Source: Bacteroidota bacterium (lineage in GTDB: Bacteria; Bacteroidota; Bacteroidia; AKYH767-A; 2013-40CM-41-45). From it: a DNA stretch of 36,027 bases. Positions within the stretch are counted from its first letter, which is position 1; each line of letters begins with the position of its first letter. The translations under genes were made by a program, and so were the position numbers. Below are positions 7,329 through 17,004 of this stretch, in pieces. The stretch is taken from contig JAPLDB010000033.1 in NCBI GenBank assembly GCA_026391975.1, forward strand, positions 1-36,027. The letters run 5' to 3'. A model generated the notes under the pieces. That model was not told the DNA's origin. It ran no database searches and saw only the letters and a list, made by a program, of their open reading frames with translations.

Positions 7329-7856
7329 ATGAAAAAAGAAGAAAAAAATATAATCATAGATGATCTGGCCGGGATGCTTGGTAAGTACCCGACAGTTTAC
7401 ATAACGGACACTTCCTCACTCACAGTGGCGAAGACAAGTCAATTGAGACGTCTTTGCTTCAAAAAAGGAGTGAAGATGGTGGTTGCTAAAAACAAGCTCA
7501 TCCGTAAAGCGATGGAGCGCACTAATAAAGAAGCATATGAACCCATCTTTGTTTCTTTAAAAGGAACGAGTGCGATTCTGTTCAGCGAAGCTGGAAATAC
7601 ACCGGCAAAACTGATCAAGGAGTTTCGCAAAGGAGGAAATACCAAACCGCTTCTAAAAGGTGCATTTATCGACCAGTCAGTATTCATCGGAGACAATCAG
7701 CTGGATACTCTTGCTGCATTGAAGAGCAGAAATGAACTCATCGGTGATATTATCGGCTTGCTACAGTCACCTGCACGCAATGTTATCAGCGCACTTCAAA
7801 GCAGTGGCGGAAAACTTGCAGGAATTGTAAAAACATTATCAGAACGTCCAGAATAA
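7329..7856 (+). CDS. rplJ: 50S ribosomal protein L10
   Basis: L10 (175 residues) anchors L7/L12 dimers to the ribosome to form the stalk. The N-terminal globular domain (EEKNIIIDDLAGML, VYITDTSSLT, KGVKMVVAKNKLIRKAM) and the C-terminal helix that carries L12 dimers (PARNVISALQSSGGKLAGIVKTLSE) are visible. The usual partner rplL follows 54 bases later. No long L10-type leader fits in the 40-base gap after rplA. Confidence 0.97.
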   Translation: MKKEEKNIIIDDLAGMLGKYPTVYITDTSSLTVAKTSQLRRLCFKKGVKMVVAKNKLIRKAMERTNKEAYEPIFVSLKGTSAILFSEAGNTPAKLIKEFRKGGNTKPLLKGAFIDQSVFIGDNQLDTLAALKSRNELIGDIIGLLQSPARNVISALQSSGGKLAGIVKTLSERPE

Positions 7857-7910
7857 CACGGCTTCCTTTCCAAATAAATATAAATTCTTAATCCTTAAAC
7901 AACAAATATC

Positions 7911-8288
7911 ATGGCAGATTTAAAAGCATTCGCTGATCAGTTAGTAAACCTGACAGTGAAAGAAGTAAACGAACTTGCAAAAATTTTAAAAGATGAGTAC
8001 GGCATTGAGCCGGCTGCTGCTGCAGTTGCTGTAGCTGTAGGTGGCGGAGACGGCGGTGGCGCTGCTGCTGCTGAGAAAACATCTTTTGATGTAATCCTGA
8101 AAGCTCCGGGTGGTGCGAAACTTGCGATCGTAAAACTTGTGAAAGAACTTACAGGTCTCGGTTTGAAAGAAGCGAAAGACCTGGTTGACGGCGCACCAAA
8201 GGCTGTTAAAGAAGGTGTTACTAAAGAAGAAGCAAATTCTATTAAGCAACAATTAGAAGAGGCAGGCGCTGAAGTTGAAGTTAAGTAA
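7911..8288 (+). CDS. rplL: 50S ribosomal protein L7/L12
   Basis: L7/L12 (125 residues) recruits and stimulates translational GTPases. It has the N-terminal dimerisation helix pair (residues 1-30), a flexible Ala/Gly-rich hinge ([20 protein letters not shown]) and the C-terminal domain with [21 protein letters not shown] and [21 protein letters not shown]. The hinge is longer in Gly than in E. coli, as is common in this phylum. It precedes the hairpin-bearing rplL-rpoB spacer. Confidence 0.97.
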   Translation: MADLKAFADQLVNLTVKEVNELAKILKDEYGIEPAAAAVAVAVGGGDGGGAAAAEKTSFDVILKAPGGAKLAIVKLVKELTGLGLKEAKDLVDGAPKAVKEGVTKEEANSIKQQLEEAGAEVEVK

Positions 8289-8350
8289 GTTGTTTCTTCT
8301 GTTGAAGAGTTCATCAGTTTCTCATAAGAGAATTCTGGTGTAGCGTTTAG

Positions 8351-8395
8351 GTTTAAAGTTTAAGGTGCAGCATGCTGCAACCTTAAACTTTAAAC
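8351..8395 (+). promoter_or_regulatory. 45-base near-perfect palindrome between rplL and rpoB
   Basis: GTTTAAAGTTTAAGGT (8351-8366) is the exact complement of ACCTTAAACTTTAAAC (8380-8395); the centre 8367-8378, GCAGCATGCTGC, is itself palindromic. The RNA could form a 16-bp stem extended by the central palindrome. This is where enterobacteria carry an attenuator and an RNase III site that set the ratio of L7/L12 to RNA polymerase. The stem is not followed directly by a T-run. A further AAACATTAAACTTTA echo at 8393-8407 marks it as word-repeat DNA. Confidence 0.75.
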
Positions 8396-8441
8396 ATTAA
8401 ACTTTATACAGTTTTAGTCAATTACTTAAATTCCGATCAAC

Positions 8442-11400
8442 GTGTCAGCAACTCTCAGCCAAAAAAGAATTAACTTCTCAACCAGCAAGCACGGAATTGA
8501 ATATCCGGACTTCCTCGACATTCAGTTGAAGTCGTTCCAGGATTTCTTCCAGTTGGAAACCACGTCTGACAATCGCCAGAACGAAGGTTTGTACAAAGTG
8601 TTCAGCGAGAACTTCCCGATTACGGATTCGCGCAATAACTTCGTACTTGAATTTCTCGATTATTTTATTGATCCCCCACGTTATTCGATCGATGAATGTA
8701 TCGAGCGCGGACTAACGCACAGCGTTCCGCTCAAAGCGAAATTGAAATTGTATTGTACCGATCCTGAACACGAGGATTTTGAAACGATTGTGCAGGATGT
8801 TTACCTGGGTACAATTCCGTACATGACTCCGAAGGGAACTTTCGTGATCAATGGTGCTGAACGCGTAGTCGTTTCTCAGCTTCACCGTTCACCGGGTGTG
8901 TTCTTCGGCCAAAGCCGTCATGCTAACGGAACAAAATTGTATTCAGCCCGTGTGATTCCATTTAAGGGATCATGGATCGAATTTGCAACTGACATCAACA
9001 GTGTCATGTACGCTTATATCGATCGTAAGAAAAAATTTCCGGTAACCACTTTGCTTCGCGCAATCGGTTATCAATTCGATAAGGACATTCTTGAAATCTT
9101 CGGTTTGGCCGATGAAGTCAAAGTAAGCAAAGCCTCACTGAAAACCAGTATCGGCAGAAAGCTTGCTGCTCGTGTTTTAAAAACATGGGTGGAAGATTTC
9201 GTAGATGAAGATACCGGTGAAGTTGTTTCCATTGAACGGAATGAAGTTGTCATTGAGCGTGAGACTATTTTAGAAGAGCATCACGTTGAACTGATTCTTG
9301 ATGCCGGAACAAAGGCAATCATTCTTCATAAAGCAGAAATTAATGCTGGTGATTATGCGATCATCTATAATACCATGCAGAAGGACACTTCCAATTCAGA
9401 AAAGGAAGCTGTTGAATTTATTTATCGCCAGTTACGTAATGCGGAGCCACCCGATTATGAAACTGCCCGCGGTATTATTGACAAATTATTTTTCTCCGAC
9501 AAGAGATATGACCTGGGTGATGTAGGCCGCTACCGTATCAACAAGAAACTGGGATTGCAGATCCCTTCAGATACGCGCGTTCTCACCAAGGAGGATATCA
9601 TCATGATCATTAAAAACCTCATTCAGCTGGTGAATTCCAAAGCTGAGGTTGATGATATTGATCACTTGTCTAACAGACGTGTTCGTACCGTTGGCGAGCA
9701 ATTGTATACACAATTCGGAGTGGGTCTTGCCCGTATGGCGCGAACCATCCGTGAGCGTATGAATGTGCGTGACAATGAAGTTTTCACACCTGCAGATCTG
9801 ATCAATGCGAAGACACTTTCTTCCGTGATCAACTCTTTCTTCGGTACCAACCAGCTTTCTCAGTTCATGGATCAAACCAATCCACTTGCTGAGATCACGC
9901 ATAAAAGAAGGTTGTCTGCCCTCGGGCCAGGTGGTCTCTCCAGAGAGCGTGCAGGATTCGAAGTTCGTGACGTTCACTATACACACTATGGTCGCCTTTG
10001 CACCATTGAAACTCCGGAAGGTCCGAATATCGGTTTGATTTCTTCACTGTGCGTATATGCCAAGATCAATAACCTGGGTTTTATCGAGACCCCTTATCGT
10101 TCTCTTACCAATGGTAAGGTAGATGTGGACAAACCGGTAATCTATCTCACTGCAGAAGAAGAAGACAACAAGGTAATCGCGCAGGCGAATGCCAATATTG
10201 ATGAGCATGGAAAATTCAAGGATGCGAAAGTAAAAGCCCGTTACCTTGGTGACTTCCCTTTGCTCGAGCCTGAAAAGATAAATCTGATGGACGTTGCTCC
10301 TAACCAGATTGCCTCTATTGCTGCATCTATGATTCCTTTCCTTGAGCATGATGACGCCAATCGTGCACTCATGGGATCAAACATGCAACGCCAGGCTGTT
10401 CCATTGCTTCGTGCTGAAGCACCTATTGTAGGAACCGGTCTTGAAGGACGTATTGCACAAGACTCAAGGGTGCTGATCAATGCCGAAGGCGAAGGTGTGG
10501 TTGAATATGTTGATTCAAATGAGATCACCATTCGTTATTCCCGTAAAGAGAATGAGAAACTGGTGAGCTTTGAAGATGATGTTAAAACCTACAAGCTTAC
10601 AAAGTTTCATAAAACAAACCAGAGTACCTGTATCAACCTGAAGCCAATTGTACGCAAAGGGCAAAAGGTGAAGAAAGGTCAGGTGCTTTCTGAAGGATAT
10701 GCAACACAGGACGGAGAATTGGCACTTGGTCGCAACCTTAAAGTGGCATTCATGCCATGGAAAGGTTACAACTTTGAAGATGCCATCGTAATCTCAGAGC
10801 GTGTATTGCGTGAAGACATTTTTACCTCTATACATATTGATGAATACTCTCTGGAAGTTCGTGATACCAAGCGTGGTATGGAAGAACTTACAGCAGACAT
10901 TCCGAATGTGAGTGAAGATGCAACAAAGGATCTTGATGCAAATGGTATCATCCGTATTGGTGCTGAAGTTTCTGAAGGAGATATCCTCATCGGAAAGATC
11001 ACGCCGAAAGGAGAAACAGATCCTTCTCCGGAAGAAAAACTCCTTCGCGCAATCTTCGGTGACAAAGCCGGTGATGTGAAGGATGCATCGCTTAAGGTTC
11101 CGCCTTCTGTAAGAGGTGTGGTTATTGAAAAGCGTTTGTTCTCCCGTATCCTGATGAAGGATAAATCAGCCAAGAGCGATGAGAAAGTGCTCGTTGAAAA
11201 ACTTGACAAGGAATACAATGCAGTTGTCAATGACCTCAAGGAAAAACTGATTGATAAGTTGTTCTTGCTTGTAAGTGGCAAAACTTCACAGGGAGTAGTA
11301 GACATTTTCAAGGAAGTAGTTGTTCCGAAAGGCGCGAAGTTCACGCAGAAGATGCTTGCTGATATGAATTACGAAACTGTGAATCCGAATAAATGGACCA

Positions 11401-12254
11401 CAGATAAAGAGAAAAATGATCAGATCAAGCAATTGCTACACAACTATACGATCAAGTTTAATGACGTAACTGGTATTTATAAACGCAGGAAGTTTTCACT
11501 TACTGTCGGAGATGAACTGCCTGCAGGAATTATGCAGCTTGCGAAGGTTTATATCGCGAAGAAGCGTAAGCTGAAGGTGGGAGATAAGATGGCAGGACGT
11601 CACGGTAATAAAGGTATCGTTGCGAAAATTGTTCGCGATGAAGACATGCCTTACCTTGAAGACGGAACGCCGGTTGACATCGTTCTCAATCCGCTGGGTG
11701 TACCTTCCCGTATGAACCTTGGTCAGATCTATGAGACCATTCTTGGATGGGCAGGATTAAAACTTGGAGTAAAATTCGCTACGCCGATTTTTGACGGAGC
11801 AACTTATGAGCAGATTGACGAGTGGGTGACCAAAGCAAGCCTTCCAAAATTCGGAAGTACCTATCTCCGCGATGGCGGAACAGGTGATCAGTTTGATCAG
11901 CCAGCAACAGTAGGTGTTATCTACATGCTGAAACTAGGTCACATGGTTGATGATAAGATGCATGCACGTTCTATCGGACCGTACTCTCTCATTACGCAAC
12001 AGCCACTTGGCGGTAAAGCACAGTTCGGAGGTCAGCGTTTCGGAGAAATGGAAGTATGGGCACTCGAAGCATTCGGTGCAGCCAACATCCTCCAGGAAAT
12101 CCTTACTGTTAAATCCGATGATGTAATCGGAAGAGCGAAAGCTTATGAGACGATGGTTAAAGGTGATGTGATGCCTACACCGGGTATTCCGGAATCATTC
12201 AACGTATTGTTGCATGAGTTGCGCGGACTCGGATTGAAGATCACGCTTGATTAA
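8442..12254 (+). CDS. rpoB: DNA-directed RNA polymerase subunit beta
   Basis: RpoB (1270 residues) forms half of the RNA polymerase catalytic cleft. The GTG at 8442 gives [32 protein letters not shown], in line with family N-termini, so a GTG start is chosen. The rifampicin region runs from about residue 471 ([25 protein letters not shown]) with the usual Asp, His, Arg, Ser and Leu positions kept. In the following motif, [16 protein letters not shown], residue 521 is Thr where Pro is usual (CPIETPEG). The C-terminus contains the conserved [21 protein letters not shown]. It follows rplL after a long hairpin and precedes rpoC after another; the two subunits are presumably made from one message. 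Confidence 0.98.
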   Translation: MSATLSQKRINFSTSKHGIEYPDFLDIQLKSFQDFFQLETTSDNRQNEGLYKVFSENFPITDSRNNFVLEFLDYFIDPPRYSIDECIERGLTHSVPLKAKLKLYCTDPEHEDFETIVQDVYLGTIPYMTPKGTFVINGAERVVVSQLHRSPGVFFGQSRHANGTKLYSARVIPFKGSWIEFATDINSVMYAYIDRKKKFPVTTLLRAIGYQFDKDILEIFGLADEVKVSKASLKTSIGRKLAARVLKTWVEDFVDEDTGEVVSIERNEVVIERETILEEHHVELILDAGTKAIILHKAEINAGDYAIIYNTMQKDTSNSEKEAVEFIYRQLRNAEPPDYETARGIIDKLFFSDKRYDLGDVGRYRINKKLGLQIPSDTRVLTKEDIIMIIKNLIQLVNSKAEVDDIDHLSNRRVRTVGEQLYTQFGVGLARMARTIRERMNVRDNEVFTPADLINAKTLSSVINSFFGTNQLSQFMDQTNPLAEITHKRRLSALGPGGLSRERAGFEVRDVHYTHYGRLCTIETPEGPNIGLISSLCVYAKINNLGFIETPYRSLTNGKVDVDKPVIYLTAEEEDNKVIAQANANIDEHGKFKDAKVKARYLGDFPLLEPEKINLMDVAPNQIASIAASMIPFLEHDDANRALMGSNMQRQAVPLLRAEAPIVGTGLEGRIAQDSRVLINAEGEGVVEYVDSNEITIRYSRKENEKLVSFEDDVKTYKLTKFHKTNQSTCINLKPIVRKGQKVKKGQVLSEGYATQDGELALGRNLKVAFMPWKGYNFEDAIVISERVLREDIFTSIHIDEYSLEVRDTKRGMEELTADIPNVSEDATKDLDANGIIRIGAEVSEGDILIGKITPKGETDPSPEEKLLRAIFGDKAGDVKDASLKVPPSVRGVVIEKRLFSRILMKDKSAKSDEKVLVEKLDKEYNAVVNDLKEKLIDKLFLLVSGKTSQGVVDIFKEVVVPKGAKFTQKMLADMNYETVNPNKWTTDKEKNDQIKQLLHNYTIKFNDVTGIYKRRKFSLTVGDELPAGIMQLAKVYIAKKRKLKVGDKMAGRHGNKGIVAKIVRDEDMPYLEDGTPVDIVLNPLGVPSRMNLGQIYETILGWAGLKLGVKFATPIFDGATYEQIDEWVTKASLPKFGSTYLRDGGTGDQFDQPATVGVIYMLKLGHMVDDKMHARSIGPYSLITQQPLGGKAQFGGQRFGEMEVWALEAFGAANILQEILTVKSDDVIGRAKAYETMVKGDVMPTPGIPESFNVLLHELRGLGLKITLD

Positions 12255-12262
12255 GAATAGTT

Positions 12263-12313
12263 AATTGGTTGATTGAGTTTATTAAGTTAATTAGTAAATT
12301 CAATCAACCAATT
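12263..12313 (+). promoter_or_regulatory. Long hairpin in the rpoB-rpoC spacer
   Basis: AATTGGTTGATTGA (12263-12276) pairs exactly with TCAATCAACCAATT (12300-12313). Five more pairs, one a G-T wobble, extend the stem inward to 12281/12295, giving about 19 bp and a 13-base loop. The rest of the spacer to 12362 repeats related words (TTAATTAAC, TCAATTGACTTAA). No T-run, so termination is not implied; RNA processing or simple repeat origin are the alternatives. Confidence 0.7.
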
Positions 12314-12369
12314 TAAGTCGAATCATAATTAAATCAATTGACTTAATTAACTTAGTTAACTAAAGAAGA

Positions 12370-15300
12370 ATGGCAACCAGAAAAGAAATAAAAATCAAAT
12401 CCAACTTCACGAAGATCATTATCTCGCTTGCTTCTCCTGAGCATATCCTGGAGCAAAGCAGTGGTGAAGTATTGAAACCTGAAACCATAAATTACCGGAC
12501 CTATAAGCCGGAGCGCGACGGATTATTCTGCGAGCGCATTTTCGGACCGGTGAAAGATTGGGAATGTCATTGCGGAAAATACAAACGTATTCGCTACAAA
12601 GGAATTGTGTGCGATCGTTGCGGTGTTGAAGTAACAGAGAAGAAAGTGCGCAGAGAGCGCATGGGCCACATTCAGCTCACAGTGCCTGTTGCGCATATCT
12701 GGTATTTCCGTTCATTACCGAATAAGATCGGTTATCTGTTAGGACTTCCTACCAAGAAACTCGACATGATTATTTATTACGAACGTTATGTCGTAATCAA
12801 TGCAGGTATTAAAGCAGCAGATGGCGTAAACTATCTCGACTTCTTAACCGAAGACGAATACTTGCAAATTCTTGATGCACTTCCAAAAGACAACCAACAC
12901 CTTGATGATAGCGATCCGAATAAGTTTATTGCGCAGATGGGAGCTGAAGCGCTATACAATTTGCTTGCACGGTTAAAACTAGATGAACTTTCATTCTCCC
13001 TGCGTCATCAGGCAAATAATGAAACCTCACAGCAACGTAAAAACGAGGCTTTGAAACGCCTCAGTGTTGTTGAAGCATTCCGTTCAGCAAATCTCAATAT
13101 TGAAAATCGTCCGGAGTGGATGATTGTGAAAGTTGTTCCGGTAATTCCACCTGAACTGCGCCCACTTGTGCCTCTGGATGGCGGTCGTTTCGCAACCTCC
13201 GATCTCAATGACCTTTACAGACGCGTGATCATCCGTAACAATCGTTTGAAACGCCTTTTGGAAATCAAAGCTCCCGATGTAATTCTCCGTAACGAGAAGC
13301 GTATGTTGCAGGAAGCAGTTGATTCGCTTTTTGATAATTCAAGAAAAGTAAATGCGGTGAAGACTGAAAGCAACCGTGCGTTGAAATCTCTTTCTGATTC
13401 ACTGAAAGGAAAACAAGGCCGCTTCCGTCAGAACTTGCTCGGTAAGCGTGTTGACTATTCTGCACGTTCTGTAATTGTCGTAGGACCTGATCTGAAATTG
13501 CATGAGTGCGGACTTCCGAAAGATATGGCTGCTGAACTCTTCAAACCGTTTATCATCCGCAAGATGATTGAGCGAGGCGTAGTGAAGACTGTGAAGAGCG
13601 CAAAGAAAATTGTTGACCGTAAGGATCCTATCGTATGGGATATTCTGGAAAACGTATTGAAAGGACATCCTGTTCTTCTCAATCGTGCTCCGACCCTCCA
13701 CAGATTAGGTATCCAGGCATTCCAGCCAAAGTTGGTGGAAGGAAAAGCGATTCAGTTGCATCCGTTGGTTTGTACAGCCTTCAACGCTGACTTTGACGGT
13801 GACCAGATGGCAGTGCACGTTCCGCTGGGACATGCTGCTGTTCTTGAAGCACAGACGCTGATGCTTGCATCTCACAACATTCTGAATCCTGCCAATGGCG
13901 CACCTATTACCGTTCCTTCACAGGACATGGTACTCGGTCTGTATTATACTACCAAAGGCAGAAAGACAGAAGGAAAAGTGAAAGTAAAAGGACAAGGTTC
14001 TACTTTCTATTCACCTGAAGAAGTGTTGATCGCATTTAACGAAGCCCGTGTTGACCTTCATGCATGGATCAAAGTTAAGATCGACAATGCTGTTGAAGGC
14101 GATAAACTAGTTGCCAAGATCATTGAGACAACTGTTGGACGCGTACTGTTTAATCAGGTCGTGCCGAAGGAGAATGGATATATCAATGAGTTGCTGACTA
14201 AGAAATCTCTCCGGGACATCATTGGTGAGGTGCTTAAAAAGTGCGGTACTTCCAAGACAGCGAAATTCCTTGATGATATTAAGGATCTTGGATTCAGCAT
14301 GGCTTTCAAAGGCGGACTGTCCTTCAACCTTGAAGACGTACAGGTACCTCCTGCCAAAGCAGAACTGGTTGATAAAGCAAATAAAGAAGTTGAGGAAGTG
14401 CTGGGTAACTACAATATGGGTTTCATTACCTATAATGAGCGTTACAATCAGATCATTGATATCTGGACACGCACGAACTCTCGTATTACAGACACGCTGA
14501 TGAAACAGATCAGCACTGACAAGCAGGGATTCAATTCCATTTACATGATGCTTGACAGCGGTGCGCGTGGATCTAAAGAGCAGATTCGTCAGCTTGGAGG
14601 AATGCGCGGACTGATGGCGAAACCACAGAAGAGCGGAAGCAGCGGAGGAGAAATTATCGAGAACCCGATCCTTTCCAATTTCAAGGAAGGTCTTTCGATC
14701 CTCGAGTACTTCATCTCTACACACGGTGCACGTAAAGGTCTTGCCGATACTGCGTTGAAAACAGCTGATGCCGGTTACCTTACAAGACGTTTGGTTGACG
14801 TGTCTCAGGATGTAATTATTACAGATGAAGATTGCGGAACACTGCGCGGTCTTGCTGAGACAGCATTGAAAAACAATGAAGATGTAGTTGAATCATTATA
14901 CGATCGTATCCTGGGTCGTGTAGCTGTCCATGATATTTACCATCCGCAAACCAATAAGCTTATTATCGGAGCAGGAATGGAGATCAAGGAAGAAGTTGCT
15001 GACCTGATCGAAAACTCTCCAATTGAAACTGTAGAGATACGTTCCGTACTTACCTGCGAATCACTGAAAGGTGTTTGCGCAAAATGTTATGGAAGAAATC
15101 TTGCTACAGGACGATTTGTTGAGCGTGGTGAAGCAGTTGGTGTTATTGCTGCACAGAGTATTGGTGAGCCTGGTACACAGCTTACTCTCCGTACATTCCA
15201 CGTGGGTGGAACAGCAAGTAAGTCAGTTACTGAAAGCGGCCTGAAGGCGAAGTTTGCCGGCAAGGTTGAATATGAAGATCTGAAAACAGTTAAGGCAAAA

Positions 15301-16662
15301 GAAGGAACAAAAGAATTTGATGTAGTAATTGGCCGTTCCGGCGAGGTTCGCATCAGTGATGTGAATACCGGTGCAGTACTGACTACGTCAAACATTCCTT
15401 ATGGCTCCAAGCTTTATATAAAGAATCATTCAAAAGTGGAGAAGGGCGACCTGATCTGCGATTGGGATCCGTACAATGCAGTAATCCTTTCAGAAGTTGC
15501 AGGTAAAATTGCTTTCGACAGTATTGAAGAAGGCGTTACCTATCGCGAGGAAAGCGATGATCAGACCGGTTATAAGGAAAAGGTGATTATCGAAACACGC
15601 GATAAGACAAAGAATCCTTTGATCAAGATCATGGGTGAAACCAAGGAAATGATCAAGGGTTATAACATCCCTGTAGGTGCGCACATAATGGTGAGCATCG
15701 GACAGAAGATCAAGGCAGGAGATGTGCTAGTAAAGATCCCTCGTATGGCGGGCAAGAGCGGTGACATCACCGGTGGATTGCCACGCGTTACTGAGTTGTT
15801 TGAAGCACGTAATCCAAGTAACCCTGCTGTGGTTTCTGAAATTGATGGTATCGTATCTTATGGAGGCATCAAGCGCGGTAACAGAGAGATCATTGTTACC
15901 TCACGCGATGGCGAAACAAAGAAATACCAGGTTGCATTGTCGAAACACATCCTTGTACAGGATAACGATTTCATCAAGGCAGGTGATGCACTCAGCGATG
16001 GGGCTATTACTCCGAATGACATCCTTGCGATCAAGGGACCAAGCATGGTGCAGGAATACCTCGTAAACGAAGTACAGGAAGTATACCGTTTGCAGGGTGT
16101 GAAGATCAACGATAAGCACTTTGAGGTTATCGTTCGTCAGATGATGCGCAAGGTGATGATCGAGGATCCGGGCGATACAATGTTGCTTGAAAAAGAATAC
16201 GTGGATCGCGTTGAGTTTATCAAGGAAAACGATGAGATGATGGATAAAGTGGTGGTGATCGAGCCGGGTGATTCAGCAGAATTGAAAGCCGGACAGATTA
16301 TTACGCTCCGTAAATTCCGCGAAGAGAACTCTATGTTGAAACGCAAAGACGCCACGCCGATCGAGGCACGTCCTGCAACACCTGCTACATCCTCACCGGT
16401 GTTACAGGGGATCACACAGGCATCATTACATACGAAGAGCTGGATCTCTGCAGCATCATTCCAGGAAACCACGAAGGTGCTGAATGAAGCGGCAGTAAAC
16501 GGCAAGGTAGATGAATTGCTCGGACTGAAGGAGAATGTAATCGTTGGTCACTTGATTCCGGCAGGCACAGGCTTGAGGGATTATGAGAAGATCATCGTTG
16601 GTTCACAGGAAGAGTATGACTTATTGATGGCTTCGAAGAAGGAAGAAGAATTCGCGAAGTAA
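12370..16662 (+). CDS. rpoC: DNA-directed RNA polymerase subunit beta'
   Basis: RpoC (1430 residues) carries the active-site magnesium loop NADFDGDQ at 472-479, with Asp474, Asp476 and Asp478. The N-terminal zinc site uses C66, C68, C81 and C84 (CHCGKYK, CDRCG); the second zinc site uses C822, C896, C903 and C906 ([15 protein letters not shown]). The double-psi barrel, bridge helix and C-terminal [17 protein letters not shown] are intact. Length fits Bacteroidota beta' and exceeds that of E. coli slightly. It is the last gene of the block: a palindrome and a rho-independent terminator follow within 110 bases. Confidence 0.98.
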   Translation: MATRKEIKIKSNFTKIIISLASPEHILEQSSGEVLKPETINYRTYKPERDGLFCERIFGPVKDWECHCGKYKRIRYKGIVCDRCGVEVTEKKVRRERMGHIQLTVPVAHIWYFRSLPNKIGYLLGLPTKKLDMIIYYERYVVINAGIKAADGVNYLDFLTEDEYLQILDALPKDNQHLDDSDPNKFIAQMGAEALYNLLARLKLDELSFSLRHQANNETSQQRKNEALKRLSVVEAFRSANLNIENRPEWMIVKVVPVIPPELRPLVPLDGGRFATSDLNDLYRRVIIRNNRLKRLLEIKAPDVILRNEKRMLQEAVDSLFDNSRKVNAVKTESNRALKSLSDSLKGKQGRFRQNLLGKRVDYSARSVIVVGPDLKLHECGLPKDMAAELFKPFIIRKMIERGVVKTVKSAKKIVDRKDPIVWDILENVLKGHPVLLNRAPTLHRLGIQAFQPKLVEGKAIQLHPLVCTAFNADFDGDQMAVHVPLGHAAVLEAQTLMLASHNILNPANGAPITVPSQDMVLGLYYTTKGRKTEGKVKVKGQGSTFYSPEEVLIAFNEARVDLHAWIKVKIDNAVEGDKLVAKIIETTVGRVLFNQVVPKENGYINELLTKKSLRDIIGEVLKKCGTSKTAKFLDDIKDLGFSMAFKGGLSFNLEDVQVPPAKAELVDKANKEVEEVLGNYNMGFITYNERYNQIIDIWTRTNSRITDTLMKQISTDKQGFNSIYMMLDSGARGSKEQIRQLGGMRGLMAKPQKSGSSGGEIIENPILSNFKEGLSILEYFISTHGARKGLADTALKTADAGYLTRRLVDVSQDVIITDEDCGTLRGLAETALKNNEDVVESLYDRILGRVAVHDIYHPQTNKLIIGAGMEIKEEVADLIENSPIETVEIRSVLTCESLKGVCAKCYGRNLATGRFVERGEAVGVIAAQSIGEPGTQLTLRTFHVGGTASKSVTESGLKAKFAGKVEYEDLKTVKAKEGTKEFDVVIGRSGEVRISDVNTGAVLTTSNIPYGSKLYIKNHSKVEKGDLICDWDPYNAVILSEVAGKIAFDSIEEGVTYREESDDQTGYKEKVIIETRDKTKNPLIKIMGETKEMIKGYNIPVGAHIMVSIGQKIKAGDVLVKIPRMAGKSGDITGGLPRVTELFEARNPSNPAVVSEIDGIVSYGGIKRGNREIIVTSRDGETKKYQVALSKHILVQDNDFIKAGDALSDGAITPNDILAIKGPSMVQEYLVNEVQEVYRLQGVKINDKHFEVIVRQMMRKVMIEDPGDTMLLEKEYVDRVEFIKENDEMMDKVVVIEPGDSAELKAGQIITLRKFREENSMLKRKDATPIEARPATPATSSPVLQGITQASLHTKSWISAASFQETTKVLNEAAVNGKVDELLGLKENVIVGHLIPAGTGLRDYEKIIVGSQEEYDLLMASKKEEEFAK

Positions 16663-16671
16663 TCTCATCGA

Positions 16672-16689
16672 TCCCGATAGCTATCGGGA
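16672..16689. repeat. TCCCGATAGCTATCGGGA palindrome, copy 2
   Basis: An exact 18-bp copy of the palindrome at 5935-5952, ten bases after the rpoC stop and before the terminator hairpin. As RNA it could form an 8- to 9-bp stem only with a very tight loop, so a DNA role or a mobile-repeat origin is as likely as an RNA one. Confidence 0.9.
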
Positions 16690-16699
16690 ACGAATCAGG

Positions 16700-16726
16700 T
16701 ACGAAAATACGAAGTACGAATTCGTA
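16700..16726. repeat. TACGAA word array downstream of rpoC
   Basis: Three TACGAA words within 27 bases, ending in an inverted TTCGTA. The 14-mer TACGAAAATACGAA (16700-16713) recurs exactly in both units of the tandem repeat at 24744-24823. Confidence 0.65.
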
Positions 16727-16737
16727 AAATAATAGAA

Positions 16738-16765
16738 GGGCTGCTGAAAGGCGGCCCTTTTCTTT
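16738..16765 (+). terminator. Rho-independent terminator of the tuf...rpoC block
   Basis: GGGCTGC (16738-16744) pairs with GCGGCCC (16751-16757), seven pairs including one G-T, with a six-base loop, followed directly by TTTTCTTT. It is the only clean terminator seen between the promoter at 2765 and the Kelch-like gene. Confidence 0.85.
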
Positions 16766-16808
16766 GCGGGCCTCACCCCAGCCCTCTCCAAAGGAGAGGG
16801 TGTTAAAT
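16765..16808. repeat. GC-rich REP-like hairpin element, copy 1
   Basis: TGCGGGCCTCACCCC is followed by the hairpin CCCTCTCC (16782-16789), loop AAA, GGAGAGGG (16793-16800), then TGTTAAAT. Related copies lie inside the Kelch-like gene (18801-18841), after it in reverse orientation (19118-19147), and as a variant near 29601. It abuts the terminator. Confidence 0.8.
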
Positions 16809-16985
16809 CCTGCAATGAAATTTAATTTTGTATCAGCTTAATGGTTCAGTTTGCCAATGGTCAGTTTAAACTTGAGGTTTCATTTTGAAACCACAAATGG
16901 TATTGTATTGCTGTTTTGGAGTAGTCATTGCGAGGTACGAAGCAATCTTTTCAAATTACCTCTGAGATCTTTTCAAAAATTCTTC

Positions 16986-16993
16986 TAACTTTG
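16986..16993 (+). promoter_or_regulatory. Putative -7 box of the Kelch-like gene
   Basis: TAACTTTG fits TAnnTTTG and ends 11 bases before the ATG at 17005, implying a leader of about five bases. The -33 region (TCTG at 16961) is a poor match. Confidence 0.45.
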
Positions 16994-17004
16994 GTGTACC
17001 AACA

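Noticed and set aside
9852-10040. Rifampicin-resistance allele in rpoB
   Set aside because: The main resistance positions carry the usual residues; the single Thr for Pro change is not one I can tie to resistance.
10766-11344. 192-codon antisense frame inside rpoB (and a similar one at 14107-14724 inside rpoC)
   Set aside because: Serine-rich shadow translations of strongly conserved genes; no independent coding signal.
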